Shown piece by piece: positions 24,003 to 31,745 of a DNA stretch of 64,000 bases; the stretch's first letter is position 1, and each line of letters starts with the position of its first letter. Position numbers and translations under genes: made by a program. The notes under the pieces are model-generated. The model saw nothing but the letters and a program-made list of their open reading frames with translations. It ran no database searches and was not told the DNA's origin. This DNA is from JBMNGH01 sp050949725 (GTDB lineage: Bacteria; Bacillota; Thermosediminibacteria; Thermosediminibacterales; Tepidanaerobacteraceae). The stretch spans positions 328,770 to 392,769 of the forward strand of contig JBMNGH010000011.1 of assembly GCA_050949725.1 (NCBI GenBank). Direction: 5' to 3'.

Positions 24003-25611
24003 ATACTCACCCATAGAGATAATTGAAGCATTTGGCGAAAGTGTAACTAGGATCGAGCCTAATAGAAAGTCTCAGGAATGGACAGAGAAGCTAACACACC
24101 CGAATATGTGTAGCTTTATGAAGGGTGTACTTGAGGAAATAATGGAAGAAAACATTTGTGAGGTGGTGCTTGTAAATTGCTGTGACAGCATTAGGAGACT
24201 TTATGATATCATAAAAAAAAGTGTTAACTTTGTGTTTTTGGTAGACCTACCTCGAAAAACGGATGAACATGCTTACCGACTATTTTCAAACGAAATTTAT
24301 AGATTGATAAGGGAATATGAAGCTTATAAAGGTAAGCAGTTTTCTTTAGACGATTTTAAAAATATTTTAAAAGATAAACAAAAAAAACGAAGCTGGACAA
24401 TTGATGTAGATTGTATAGGTGTTTTAGGTGCCAGGTTTAAGGAAGAAATACTAAATGATATTGAGGCAAAAAGCCGCCTGAATGTGATTAATTTTACGTG
24501 CACGGGGAACACGAGATTTAAAGGGGATATTCTGGAAGGGCAGGATGTGATACTTGATTATGCCAGATCCCTTTTAAATTCTCAAGCCTGTATGAGAATG
24601 GCTGAACGGAATCTGGATTTTTTGAAAGATGTGGATATCAAAGGGATAATATATAATACCGTTAAGTTTTGCGATTTTTATTCGTTTGAATACTCATCGT
24701 TAAAAAAGAAACTAAATATTCCTATTTTAAAGCTTGAGACTGATTACACGGATTCGGGAAGCGGCCAACTGGCCACGAGGATAGATGCGTTTTTGGAAAC
24801 ACTTGGAGCAAAAAAGAGTGATACAATTTTCAAGAAGGGCAAATACTTTGCTGGCATTGACAGTGGGTCTACGTCTACCAATGTGGTCATATTAAATGAG
24901 AATAAAGATATTGTGTCGTATGCAATATGTTTGACAGGAGCAAAATCCCTAGACAGTATATATAAAGCGTTTAGTGAAGCACTCAAAAAGGCAGATTTAC
25001 AAGAAGGTGATATACATAGGGTTGTTTCCACAGGTTACGGCAGGAGAGGGGTACCTTTTTCAGATGATTTTGTAACCGAAATTACTTGTCATGGAAAAGG
25101 GGCATTCTATTTACAAAAAGAAATCAGAACTATAATAGATATCGGTGGTCAAGACAGTAAAGTTATAAGACTGAACGATTCAGGTTCTGTTGTTGATTTT
25201 GTCATGAACGATAAGTGTTCGGCAGGCACTGGCAGGTTTTTGGAAGTGATGGCAAAGACACTGGAAGTATCCATCGATGAACTAGCATCTTTCGGTCCTG
25301 ACTATGAAGAAGATATTCGCATTACCAACATGTGTACCGTATTTGCAGAATCAGAAGTAATATCTCTGATAGCACAAAACAAGGATAAAAGGGATATCAT
25401 ACATGCCCTTAACAAGTCCATTTCAACAAAAACCATGTCACTTTTAGACAGATTAGGAAGATGCGGCAAATACATGATGACCGGAGGAGTAGCAAAGAAC
25501 TACGGGGTTGTCCATGAAATAGAACGTAGATTGGGAGAAAAGGTCATTATTCCATTTGAGCCGCAAATCATAGGAGCTTTGGGTGCGGCGCTGATTGCGG
25601 CTGGTGAGTAG
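23977..25611 (+). CDS. HgdB-like domain fused to a BadF/HgdC-type ATPase activator
   Basis: The product is about 544 aa. Residues 1-280 are a second dehydratase-like domain (CKYSPIEIIEAFGES at the start, SGQLATRIDAFLETLGAKK at the end). Residues 290-544 are an ASKHA ATPase: phosphate-1 motif AGIDSGSTSTNVV, IIDIGGQDSKVI, and the two cluster cysteines in NDKCSAGTGRF and TNMCTVFAESE that hold the dimer-bridging [4Fe-4S] cluster. Such activators use ATP to inject a low-potential electron into the dehydratase or double-cubane partner. Fusion of activator and one substrate-side domain suggests a dedicated pair with the preceding protein. ATG 23977 lies 26 nt before the upstream stop. Confidence 0.8.
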   Translation: MAMVGYICKYSPIEIIEAFGESVTRIEPNRKSQEWTEKLTHPNMCSFMKGVLEEIMEENICEVVLVNCCDSIRRLYDIIKKSVNFVFLVDLPRKTDEHAYRLFSNEIYRLIREYEAYKGKQFSLDDFKNILKDKQKKRSWTIDVDCIGVLGARFKEEILNDIEAKSRLNVINFTCTGNTRFKGDILEGQDVILDYARSLLNSQACMRMAERNLDFLKDVDIKGIIYNTVKFCDFYSFEYSSLKKKLNIPILKLETDYTDSGSGQLATRIDAFLETLGAKKSDTIFKKGKYFAGIDSGSTSTNVVILNENKDIVSYAICLTGAKSLDSIYKAFSEALKKADLQEGDIHRVVSTGYGRRGVPFSDDFVTEITCHGKGAFYLQKEIRTIIDIGGQDSKVIRLNDSGSVVDFVMNDKCSAGTGRFLEVMAKTLEVSIDELASFGPDYEEDIRITNMCTVFAESEVISLIAQNKDKRDIIHALNKSISTKTMSLLDRLGRCGKYMMTGGVAKNYGVVHEIERRLGEKVIIPFEPQIIGALGAALIAAGE

Positions 25612-25617
25612 GACAAT

Positions 25618-25646
25618 TTGATTTTGAAAATATCTTCGGCTATAAT
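25618..25646 (+). promoter_or_regulatory. Promoter of the serS leader
   Basis: TTGATT (25618-25623), 17 nt, TATAAT (25641-25646), overlapping the region right after the upstream gene. Confidence 0.6.
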
Positions 25647-25664
25647 ATAATAACAAACAAGGGA

Positions 25665-25884
25665 AAAATACGATTGCGATGACAGGGAAAAGTACATACG
25701 GTTTTTTTCTAGAGAGCCGGTGGGTGGTGAAAGCCGGTAAAAAACCGTATGGAATTCCGCCCTCAAGCAGCACATTGGGTGCCGGTTCCCAAGTTAAGGG
25801 ATTCCGTTATTGTAATGAAGTTTAAATAAGGGTGGCAACGCGGGAATCCTCTCGCCCCTTTTACTGGGGTGAGAGGATTTTTTA
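25665..25884 (+). ncRNA. T-box riboswitch, serine-specific, upstream of serS
   Basis: The conserved T-box sequence AAGGGTGGCAACGCGG (25828-25843) is followed by a terminator whose arms are AATCCTCTCGCCCC and GGGGTGAGAGGATT with a T run. The upstream stem I has an AGAGAG-type loop and the specifier region GGAATTCCGCC, in which TCC (25756-25758) is a serine codon. Uncharged tRNA-Ser(GGA), encoded at 62414 in this window, would stabilise the antiterminator and turn serS on. Confidence 0.92.
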
Positions 25885-25907
25885 TAAAACAAACGGAGGG
25901 AAAGAAC

Positions 25908-27194
25908 ATGCTAGACATAAAATTTATCAGAAAAAACCCTGAGGTGATAAGACAAGCCTTGAATAAAAGGGGGAGCACTGCCGAAATCGATGAGTTTTTA
26001 AAACTGGACGAAGAACGCCGTGAGCTGTTGTTCGAGGTTGAGCGATTGAAGAGTAGAAGAAACAAAGAATCAGAAGAAATCGCCAGGAGGAAAAAATCGG
26101 GCCAAAATACAGATGAGCAAATCGCCCAAATGAGAGAAGTATCACAAAAAATTAAGCACATGGATGAAAAGATCTCTCAAATTGAAGCAAATATACAATC
26201 GATTATCCTTACAATTCCCAATATACCTGACGACACAGTGCCGGAAGGTGCCTCCGAGGAGGCCAACGTTCAGGTCCGCCGTTGGGGATTGCCGAGAAAT
26301 TTTGATTTTGACCCAAAGCCCCACTGGGAAATAGGCGAGCACCTTGACATTTTAGATTTTAATCGAGCAGGTAAGATTACGGGATCCAGATTTGCGGTTT
26401 ATAAAGGAATGGGTGCCAGGCTGGAAAGGGCTCTCGTAAACTTCATGCTTGACATTCATGTCGAAAAGCATAAATACAAGGAGATTTTTCCACCATTTAT
26501 AGTAAATCGTGAGAGTATGACAGGGACAGGACAACTGCCCAAGTTTGAGGAGGATGCTTTCAGCTTACACAATAACAACGATTACTTCCTGATACCTACT
26601 GCCGAAGTGCCCGTGACAAACCTGCACAGGGATGAGATTATTTCAAAAGAGGACCTTCCGCTCTATTATGTTGCATACAGTGGTTGCTTTAGGGCTGAAG
26701 CAGGTTCTGCAGGCAGGGATACTAGAGGTTTAATAAGACAACATCAATTTAATAAGGTCGAGTTGGTAAAGTTTACAGAACCGGATACCTCTATGGAAGA
26801 ACTCGAAAAACTGACAAATGATGCAGAAGAGGTTCTTCAGGTACTCGGTCTTCCATATAGGGTCGTAGTTCTTTGCACAGGGGATTTGGGTTTTTCTTCA
26901 GCCAAAACATATGATATCGAGGTCTGGATGCCCAGCTACAATAGATATGTAGAGATTTCCTCCTGTAGTAATTTCAAGGATTTCCAGGCACGCAGGGCCA
27001 GAATCCAGTATAGACCGGCAAAAGGAGTTAAAGCACAATTTGTTCATACCTTAAACGGTTCAGGTGTTGCAGTCGGCAGGACGACTGCTGCCATACTTGA
27101 AAATTTCCAGCAACGGGATGGGTCAGTCAAGATTCCCGAGGCGCTCCAAAAATACATGGGAGGAATTGATACGATTATTAAACCAACAACTTAA
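25908..27194 (+). CDS. serS: Seryl-tRNA synthetase
   Basis: The 428-aa protein has the N-terminal coiled-coil arm that grips the long variable arm of tRNA-Ser (about residues 30-110, rich in Glu/Lys/Arg). The class II catalytic core follows, with motif 2 region (CFRAEAGSAGRDTRGLIRQHQF) and motif 3 (LNGSGVAVGRTTAAILE). ATG 25908 follows GGAGGG. It is controlled by the T-box immediately upstream. Four tRNA-Ser genes are 34-35 kb downstream. Confidence 0.96.
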   Translation: MLDIKFIRKNPEVIRQALNKRGSTAEIDEFLKLDEERRELLFEVERLKSRRNKESEEIARRKKSGQNTDEQIAQMREVSQKIKHMDEKISQIEANIQSIILTIPNIPDDTVPEGASEEANVQVRRWGLPRNFDFDPKPHWEIGEHLDILDFNRAGKITGSRFAVYKGMGARLERALVNFMLDIHVEKHKYKEIFPPFIVNRESMTGTGQLPKFEEDAFSLHNNNDYFLIPTAEVPVTNLHRDEIISKEDLPLYYVAYSGCFRAEAGSAGRDTRGLIRQHQFNKVELVKFTEPDTSMEELEKLTNDAEEVLQVLGLPYRVVVLCTGDLGFSSAKTYDIEVWMPSYNRYVEISSCSNFKDFQARRARIQYRPAKGVKAQFVHTLNGSGVAVGRTTAAILENFQQRDGSVKIPEALQKYMGGIDTIIKPTT

Positions 27195-27215
27195 GTTTAC
27201 ATTTATAAAAGAAAC

Positions 27216-27249
27216 GGGGATAGAGTATTGTTAAAGACATTCTATCCCC
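27216..27249 (+). other. Hairpin after serS
   Basis: Perfect 9-bp arms GGGGATAGA and TCTATCCCC, but with a 16-nt loop and no T run. It may be a weak terminator or 3' stabiliser. Confidence 0.4.
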
Positions 27250-27284
27250 ATGAATTATTGTGTGACTCATTTTATGTTTTTAGT

Positions 27285-27527
27285 TTATTTTCTGTATACG
27301 CCATCCGAATCGGTATACTCCGAACCTGACTGTACAAAGGTTTTGCAGCACGTTTCCATACAGGAAGATACAGGAGTTTGTGATGCGTTGGTTGCCTGAG
27401 GGGCATCGAAGCTATCCGGCATTGTGTCCCCCATTTTATCAGATGTAATCATGATTTCGGATGCATCACAGATATTTCCGCTTCTCCAGTAATGACAATT
27501 GGCAACACTGCAGTATATTCTTGCCAT
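27285..27527 (-). CDS. DUF1540 small cysteine-rich protein
   Basis: The 80-aa protein starts MARIYCSVANCHYW and carries a second Cys cluster (CMETCCKTF) near residue 60. This spacing of metal-binding cysteines is typical of DUF1540 proteins of Clostridia and Bacilli, which have no known function. ATG 27527 behind AAGGAGG is preferred over an in-frame codon six positions upstream. The gene is monocistronic and converges on serS. Confidence 0.8.
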   Translation of the reverse strand: MARIYCSVANCHYWRSGNICDASEIMITSDKMGDTMPDSFDAPQATNASQTPVSSCMETCCKTFVQSGSEYTDSDGVYRK

Positions 27528-27731
27528 AAAAGAGCCTCCTTGCAATATAAATTTTTACTATTTAAATATAGTTTGGCATTTTCGCCGCAGGATATTCAAC
27601 GAAGTGGCCATATAAATATCTGATAGTTTACTGGATAGTCTGTTGCCAATAATCAACTTAGTGTCCACGTCTATTTTCCCTATAAAACTAATTTTATTTA
27701 TGCTCATCATAGACGTTTTATCAAAATTATT

Positions 27732-27754
27732 AAAAAAAAGCGGGTATCCCCGCT
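27732..27754 (-). terminator. Terminator of the transporter gene
   Basis: AGCGGGG and ACCCGCT arms with a 2-3 nt loop, followed on the minus strand by eight T. Confidence 0.85.
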
Positions 27755-27758
27755 AAGT

Positions 27759-29144
27759 TTACATAAAAATGATCACACCGATAATTGTCGATACTATCAT
27801 TCCGATTACTACTGGAATAAAATTCTTGCGCACAAGGTCGAGTACAGGCACCCCTACTATTCCTGCTACAGCTACAAGAGAGCTCCAAGCAACAATCGTT
27901 CCCCCTCCTGACCATATGGCACCGATTTGACCAATTGACGCAAGTGCAGCGGCGACCTGCTGGTTTCCCGCGGCCATGGCACCCCCAAGGGTCCCGGTCA
28001 TCGGGAGACCGGAGAAACCGGAACCGTCAAGGCCCGTAATAATGCCAAGCACAAGCATGCCGAATGCTGAGAGAAAGCCTTGTGCGGGTATGGCTTGAGC
28101 CATCATTTGTCCGATATCAAAAAGATATCCCGGAGCACCTTCACCCATAATTCTAACGACCGTTTCAGGATTTCCCAAGAAAAAGAATCCTGCTATCGGC
28201 AGAATCTGGCCCATTATTTTAAATGAGAAGACAAGGCCTTCTGTGAGATGGTCTGCTATAATGTCAAGCCCCTTAAAGCCATTTACCAAAAGGGTTGCCA
28301 CTGTCATAATAAGAATTGCAGTGCCGCCCAAGAGTGCCGAAGCATCTCCGCCGGTAATATCAAATACAAACATTGATACGATAACCCCTGCCATAGCAAT
28401 GACAAGGAGCCACCTTAGGAAGGATGCATAAACAGTTCCCTTTTTGTTGGGAGTCTGGTTTTTATCATCTATATCTTGAGCAGCAGTCCTTTCTTCGGGG
28501 TTTGCACTTTGAAACTGCTTAAAGTCTTTTTTCATCATAAAGTAAGCAATTCCTATCGCGACAATACCTGTGATAAGTGAAAGGACTGCAACAGTGCTTG
28601 TTACCATTGTGACGGGAATTCCAGCAGACTTTGCAGAAAGGATGTTGGCGCCTTGAATAACCATGTCCCCTGAAAGAGCCATTCCTTGGCCTGCCAGGGC
28701 AAGAGCAACCGCAGCAGCCATTGGCGGAAGACCAACTTTTATGGCAACAGGTACAAGCAACGCTCCTATTAGAGGTACTGCAGGTGTTGGCCAGAAAAAC
28801 AGTGAAACCACGTAAGTAGAAACGACTATTACCCAAAAACTGATTCCCGGAGAAATCATGAGTTTTTTAAGTGGAGCTACAAGAAGTTGATCTGCACCTG
28901 TTACACTGAGTGATTTAAGCATAGCGACCATTAGACCGATTATTACGAAAATGCTGCCCAATTCAACTAAAGCAGCAATGTTTGCATTAAATACTGTCAT
29001 AACTGCTCCAACAACAGAACCTCTAAAGATTAGACCTATTAAAAATGTAGAAACTATGCATGGTATTACCACGTTTTTCCGTAATATCATTGTTAAAACG
29101 ACTGCCAATGTCCCAAGAGCATATATCCAGTGTGCGATAGTCAT
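27759..29144 (-). CDS. Ion transporter superfamily permease
   Basis: The 461-aa integral membrane protein has 11-12 predicted helices. It shows glycine/proline-rich re-entrant segments (FFWPTPAVPLIGALLVPVAI, ITGLDGSGFSGLPMTGTLGG) typical of the ion-transporter superfamily that includes DcuC/GntP/NhaC-like carriers. A hydrophilic loop around residues 210-245 divides two halves. I cannot assign a substrate; an organic anion or a Na+/H+-coupled substrate is most likely. ATG 29144 behind GGGGGGAAG is chosen. A 10-codon ORF with a perfect ribosome-binding site lies 50 nt upstream in the leader. Confidence 0.7.
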   Translation of the reverse strand: MTIAHWIYALGTLAVVLTMILRKNVVIPCIVSTFLIGLIFRGSVVGAVMTVFNANIAALVELGSIFVIIGLMVAMLKSLSVTGADQLLVAPLKKLMISPGISFWVIVVSTYVVSLFFWPTPAVPLIGALLVPVAIKVGLPPMAAAVALALAGQGMALSGDMVIQGANILSAKSAGIPVTMVTSTVAVLSLITGIVAIGIAYFMMKKDFKQFQSANPEERTAAQDIDDKNQTPNKKGTVYASFLRWLLVIAMAGVIVSMFVFDITGGDASALLGGTAILIMTVATLLVNGFKGLDIIADHLTEGLVFSFKIMGQILPIAGFFFLGNPETVVRIMGEGAPGYLFDIGQMMAQAIPAQGFLSAFGMLVLGIITGLDGSGFSGLPMTGTLGGAMAAGNQQVAAALASIGQIGAIWSGGGTIVAWSSLVAVAGIVGVPVLDLVRKNFIPVVIGMIVSTIIGVIIFM

Positions 29145-29194
29145 TATACTTCCCCCCAAGAAAATAAATGTTATTTAAAAGATTTCAAATCCAA

Positions 29195-29227
29195 TTACTC
29201 AACACAAACTGCATTTTGTCTGGCCAT
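29195..29227 (-). CDS. Candidate 10-residue leader peptide
   Basis: MARQNAVCVE followed by a stop, preceded by AAGGAGGTGAAAA, the best ribosome-binding site in this neighbourhood. It lies 50 nt before the transporter start on the same strand. It has no run of identical codons that would suggest classical attenuation. It may couple translation, or be the residue of a deleted gene. Confidence 0.35.
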   Translation of the reverse strand: MARQNAVCVE

Positions 29228-29329
29228 TTTTCACCTCCTTATCTGACATTAAAATATATGGAAAGATTTGTTTATCGCATAATTATGTTTATTAGTTTTT
29301 TTGTGAATATCAGCCTTAAATAATATTCA

Positions 29330-29347
29330 AGATAAGTTAACTTATCT
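29330..29347. promoter_or_regulatory. Perfect 18-bp palindrome
   Basis: AGATAAGTTAACTTATCT is fully self-complementary. It lies between the divergent transporter gene and tRNA-Thr and could be a repressor site. The binding protein is unknown. Confidence 0.4.
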
Positions 29348-29425
29348 TTACCAGCATATGCGTTTAACTAGGTTATTGTTACATTTTTTTATTACTCTTT
29401 ATATATTAAAGTATCGACCATAGTG

Positions 29426-29454
29426 TTGACTAAACTGGCCAGACGAGTTAAAAT
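29426..29454 (+). promoter_or_regulatory. tRNA-Thr promoter
   Basis: TTGACT (29426-29431), 17 nt, TAAAAT (29449-29454), 12 nt before the tRNA. Confidence 0.7.
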
Positions 29455-29466
29455 AATATCTGCCGA

Positions 29467-29541
29467 GCTGATGTGGCTCAGGGGTAGAGCAGCGCACTCG
29501 TAATGCGCAGGTCGTCGGTTCGAATCCGACCATCAGCTCCA
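29467..29541 (+). tRNA. tRNA-Thr (anticodon CGT)
   Basis: A full cloverleaf is readable: acceptor GCTGATG/CATCAGC, anticodon stem GCGCA/TGCGC with loop CTCGTAA (anticodon CGT, reads ACG), T-loop GGTTCGAATCC, and an encoded CCA end. Confidence 0.95.
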
Positions 29542-29553
29542 GAAGAAAACAAG

Positions 29554-29580
29554 ACCCCGCAACGATTTGCGGGGTTTATC
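29554..29580 (+). terminator. Terminator after tRNA-Thr
   Basis: ACCCCGCAA and TTGCGGGGT arms with a 4-nt loop and a following TTAT. Confidence 0.7.
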
Positions 29581-29761
29581 TGTTCTACTTTGTTATATGT
29601 CCCTGTTGGTTGGATTTTTATAAGGTCCATTGATCAATTAATCTGACTATAATAAAGGAATTCGTACATTAATTTGGACTTAACTCGGTTCTTTTTTATC
29701 TTATGTTATAAACTATGGAATTTAGGTATATTTTTCTCAAAATAGGAATCAGAGGAAGGGA

Positions 29762-29985
29762 ATTATTTAGCCAAAAAGCCAATAATAATATTTTTGAGCA
29801 TTGTTTTCCTTATTATTTTTATCAACCCAGCTTTTGCGGCTCAACCCATAAAAGTCACTGTAGATGGTTTAAAAACTGGAATTTGATGGTTCTCGGGTTC
29901 TCAATAATGGGAGGGCATTGGTCCCTTTCCGGATATTTTTGAGAACTAGGGGCTGAAGTGCAATGGAACAATAATTTAAAATAAA
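29762..29985 (+). pseudogene. Copper amine oxidase N-terminal domain protein, decayed
   Basis: Read across frames, the DNA encodes a signal peptide (KKPIIIFLSIVFLIIFINP, then AFAA) followed by QPIKVTVDG. In another frame come NGRALVPF and, in a third, GAEVQWN-like residues. These are in the order expected of the Cu_amine_oxidN1 domain common in secreted clostridial proteins. There is no start codon at the expected place, and at least two frameshifts plus a stop break it. The rest of 29986-30092 shows no gene. The call rests on pattern recognition of short motifs. Confidence 0.5.
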
Positions 29986-30092
29986 TAACAAAACTAGCAA
30001 CTACAAACAGATTTGACGCCAATTCCATTTACATGGCATTGGATAACAATAGGTTCTTGATAAGTTAAACTAAAGATAGGAAATTCTTCTCC

Positions 30093-30392
30093 TTATTTCC
30101 TGCTCTTAGCCCTGATGTTTTCAAGGTTGTCGTTTATTAATCTCCAGCTTCCCATAGCTGACGTAGTTATTAATATCCCATTTATAAAGTATAACGGTAG
30201 ATTTATTGCCCTAAACTCTTCTCTTACAATACTTGTGAAAATAACAATCACTTCCCCGATTATAAAGACGAGCCATCTTGTTGGTAGTGGTTTAAAACAT
30301 TTAATTTCTTTAATAAATTCTACAACAAGTATTGTGGCTGTAACAGCTCCGGTGAGAGTTCCAAGGGAAAGGTAAGTAAATTGTCCCCACAT
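30093..30392 (-). CDS. Small membrane protein of the riboswitch-sigma operon
   Basis: The product is about 99 aa with three hydrophobic segments (FTYLSLGTLTGAVTATILVV, WLVFIIGEVIVIFTSIV, LPLYFINGILITTSAMGSW) and a basic C-terminal tail. ATG 30392 is chosen since GAGGGGG lies 6 nt before it. I do not recognise a named family. Size and topology are reminiscent of small phage-holin-like or YvrL/UviB-type proteins that accompany special sigma factors. It is third in the minus-strand operon behind the c-di-GMP riboswitch. Confidence 0.6.
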   Translation of the reverse strand: MWGQFTYLSLGTLTGAVTATILVVEFIKEIKCFKPLPTRWLVFIIGEVIVIFTSIVREEFRAINLPLYFINGILITTSAMGSWRLINDNLENIRAKSRK

Positions 30393-30512
30393 GTTCATCC
30401 CCCTCAAAATTGTTAATTATTTTTTTCAAAAGCTATACAGCACAATTCTAATATATTAGTGAATTTTTGTTTTAATTGCTTTAAGGTTTGGTCGAATATA
30501 TATTTTTGTGTA

Positions 30513-30938
30513 TTAACTTATATAGCGTATCAAATGTTTCTTCATTTTTTTTAACGCTCTGTTCTTAATCCTGTTAGCAGCTGGCTGTGAGATACCCAAT
30601 TTTTCTGCTGCTACTTGCTCGGTTAACTCCTGGAAAAAAATCATTTGAATTATTTTTTGTTGTTTTGATGTCAAGTGTGATAAAATCTGCTCAATGTTTA
30701 TCTTATCTTCTATTTTTGATACCATATTGTTACTATCAGCGACTATATCAATCATTTCTACGGAATTTCCTTCCGCATCATAAATAGATTTATTTAGTAT
30801 CAACATTTCGTGCTGGTTCAAGTTTCGCTGTTTTTTAGCTATTTTCCAAGCCTTACGTTTAATACCTGTTATGTACCATGATGTTATACTTGCCTCTTCG
30901 ATATCCCGGTTAGAATATTCTGATAAAATATACGCCAT
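30513..30938 (-). CDS. Sigma-70-family sigma factor carrying region 4 (SigO-like)
   Basis: The 141-aa protein has a clear C-terminal sigma region 4 helix-turn-helix (LTSKQQKIIQMIFFQELTEQVAAEKLGISQPAANRIKNRALKK in part, residues about 85-135), but no convincing region 2. The N-terminal 80 residues include IKRKAWKIAKKQ. Region 2 seems to be provided by the separate 85-aa protein encoded just upstream, as in the B. subtilis SigO/RsoA two-part sigma factor. AAAAGGAGGGTGG precedes ATG 30938. Related clostridial sigma factors drive toxin, bacteriocin or extracellular genes. The regulon here is unknown. Confidence 0.75.
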   Translation of the reverse strand: MAYILSEYSNRDIEEASITSWYITGIKRKAWKIAKKQRNLNQHEMLILNKSIYDAEGNSVEMIDIVADSNNMVSKIEDKINIEQILSHLTSKQQKIIQMIFFQELTEQVAAEKLGISQPAANRIKNRALKKMKKHLIRYIS

Positions 30939-31029
30939 TTCACCACCCTCCTTTTAATTAATTCTCCTGTACTGTATTAAAGAGAGTGTAGGTACATGTT
31001 TTTATAACCTATCATAGCAATAATCCCTT

Positions 31030-31287
31030 TTATTTTGTCGTGTTATTATTTTTATTGGCTGATAAAAACTTTTCAAGCTCCTCCCTGCCCAATCTTTTTT
31101 CTTCTTTATATTTCATCGTGGCATTAATTATCCATTCTACAATTTCTGAGAAAGCATCTTCACTGCCAAGGCGATGAGCATACTTATTAATAATCGGTTT
31201 AAACCGTTCAATCACCTCGTTAAGAGCATCTTTATCGCCGTTTTGAGCTTTGAATATGAGTTCTTTTAGCTTTGCTTTCTTTCTCAT
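31030..31287 (-). CDS. RsoA-like sigma co-factor (region 2-type helical domain)
   Basis: The 85-aa protein starts MRKKAKLKELIFKAQNGDKDALNEVIERFKPIINKYA (only partly quoted motif: KAQNGDKDAL, RFKPIINKYA), which is the beginning of sigma region 2 (helix-turn-helix 16 / HTH domain) without the DNA-melting and region 4 parts. Size and content match RsoA of B. subtilis. It is encoded 91 nt before the region-4 protein on the same strand. It directly follows the c-di-GMP riboswitch terminator. Confidence 0.7.
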   Translation of the reverse strand: MRKKAKLKELIFKAQNGDKDALNEVIERFKPIINKYAHRLGSEDAFSEIVEWIINATMKYKEEKRLGREELEKFLSANKNNNTTK

Positions 31288-31334
31288 AATTATCAGTCCC
31301 TTATCATCAAGCTTTTTTCTATGTCAAAAGAGAC

Positions 31335-31368
31335 AAAAAGACCCGCTTATCAGAAAAATGGCGGGCAT
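31335..31368 (-). terminator. Riboswitch expression-platform terminator
   Basis: On the minus strand GCCCGC, an A/T-rich loop, GCGGGT, then CTTTTTG. It lies 8 nt after the c-di-GMP aptamer and 48 nt before the co-sigma gene, so it can switch the whole operon. Confidence 0.75.
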
Positions 31369-31375
31369 TAGATAT

Positions 31376-31461
31376 AACCGGCAGCCAGGCTATCATAGTG
31401 CAAGCACTTTAGACCCTCTAGCTTTGCGCCCTTATCTTTCGATAAGTTTGCCTTTGTCACT
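31376..31461 (-). ncRNA. Cyclic di-GMP-I (GEMM) riboswitch aptamer
   Basis: On the minus strand the key elements appear in order: AAAGGCAAAC, hairpin CTTAT-CGAAAG-ATAAG with a GAAA tetraloop, GGGCGCAAAGC, GGGTCTAA, a second hairpin TGCTTGCA, the tetraloop-receptor side ATGATAGCC, and TGGCTGCCGG closing with the 5' side. This is the standard class I layout. It is about 90 nt before an operon for a split sigma factor. Whether ligand turns expression on or off cannot be read with certainty. Confidence 0.9.
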
Positions 31462-31745
31462 AGTATTTTGTTTTCTCTTGACTACAATTTAATCTTCGTA
31501 ATATTCAATATTAAACATTTTTCTTTCATTTCCTGCCGGTAATTTCCAACTTACGTATTTTTTTTTGACGTGTCCAACGTGAAGTGCAACATAATATGAC
31601 TTCCAGTGGAATCTGCATTTATTTGGTTAAAACAAACACAAAACAGAGAACCGGTCCCTTGTTTTATTTGGTTGCCGTTTATAAATCCAAAATTTTCTGA
31701 TACAATATTAATTATCCTGACAGTATTTTTGAAAAGAGGTATACC

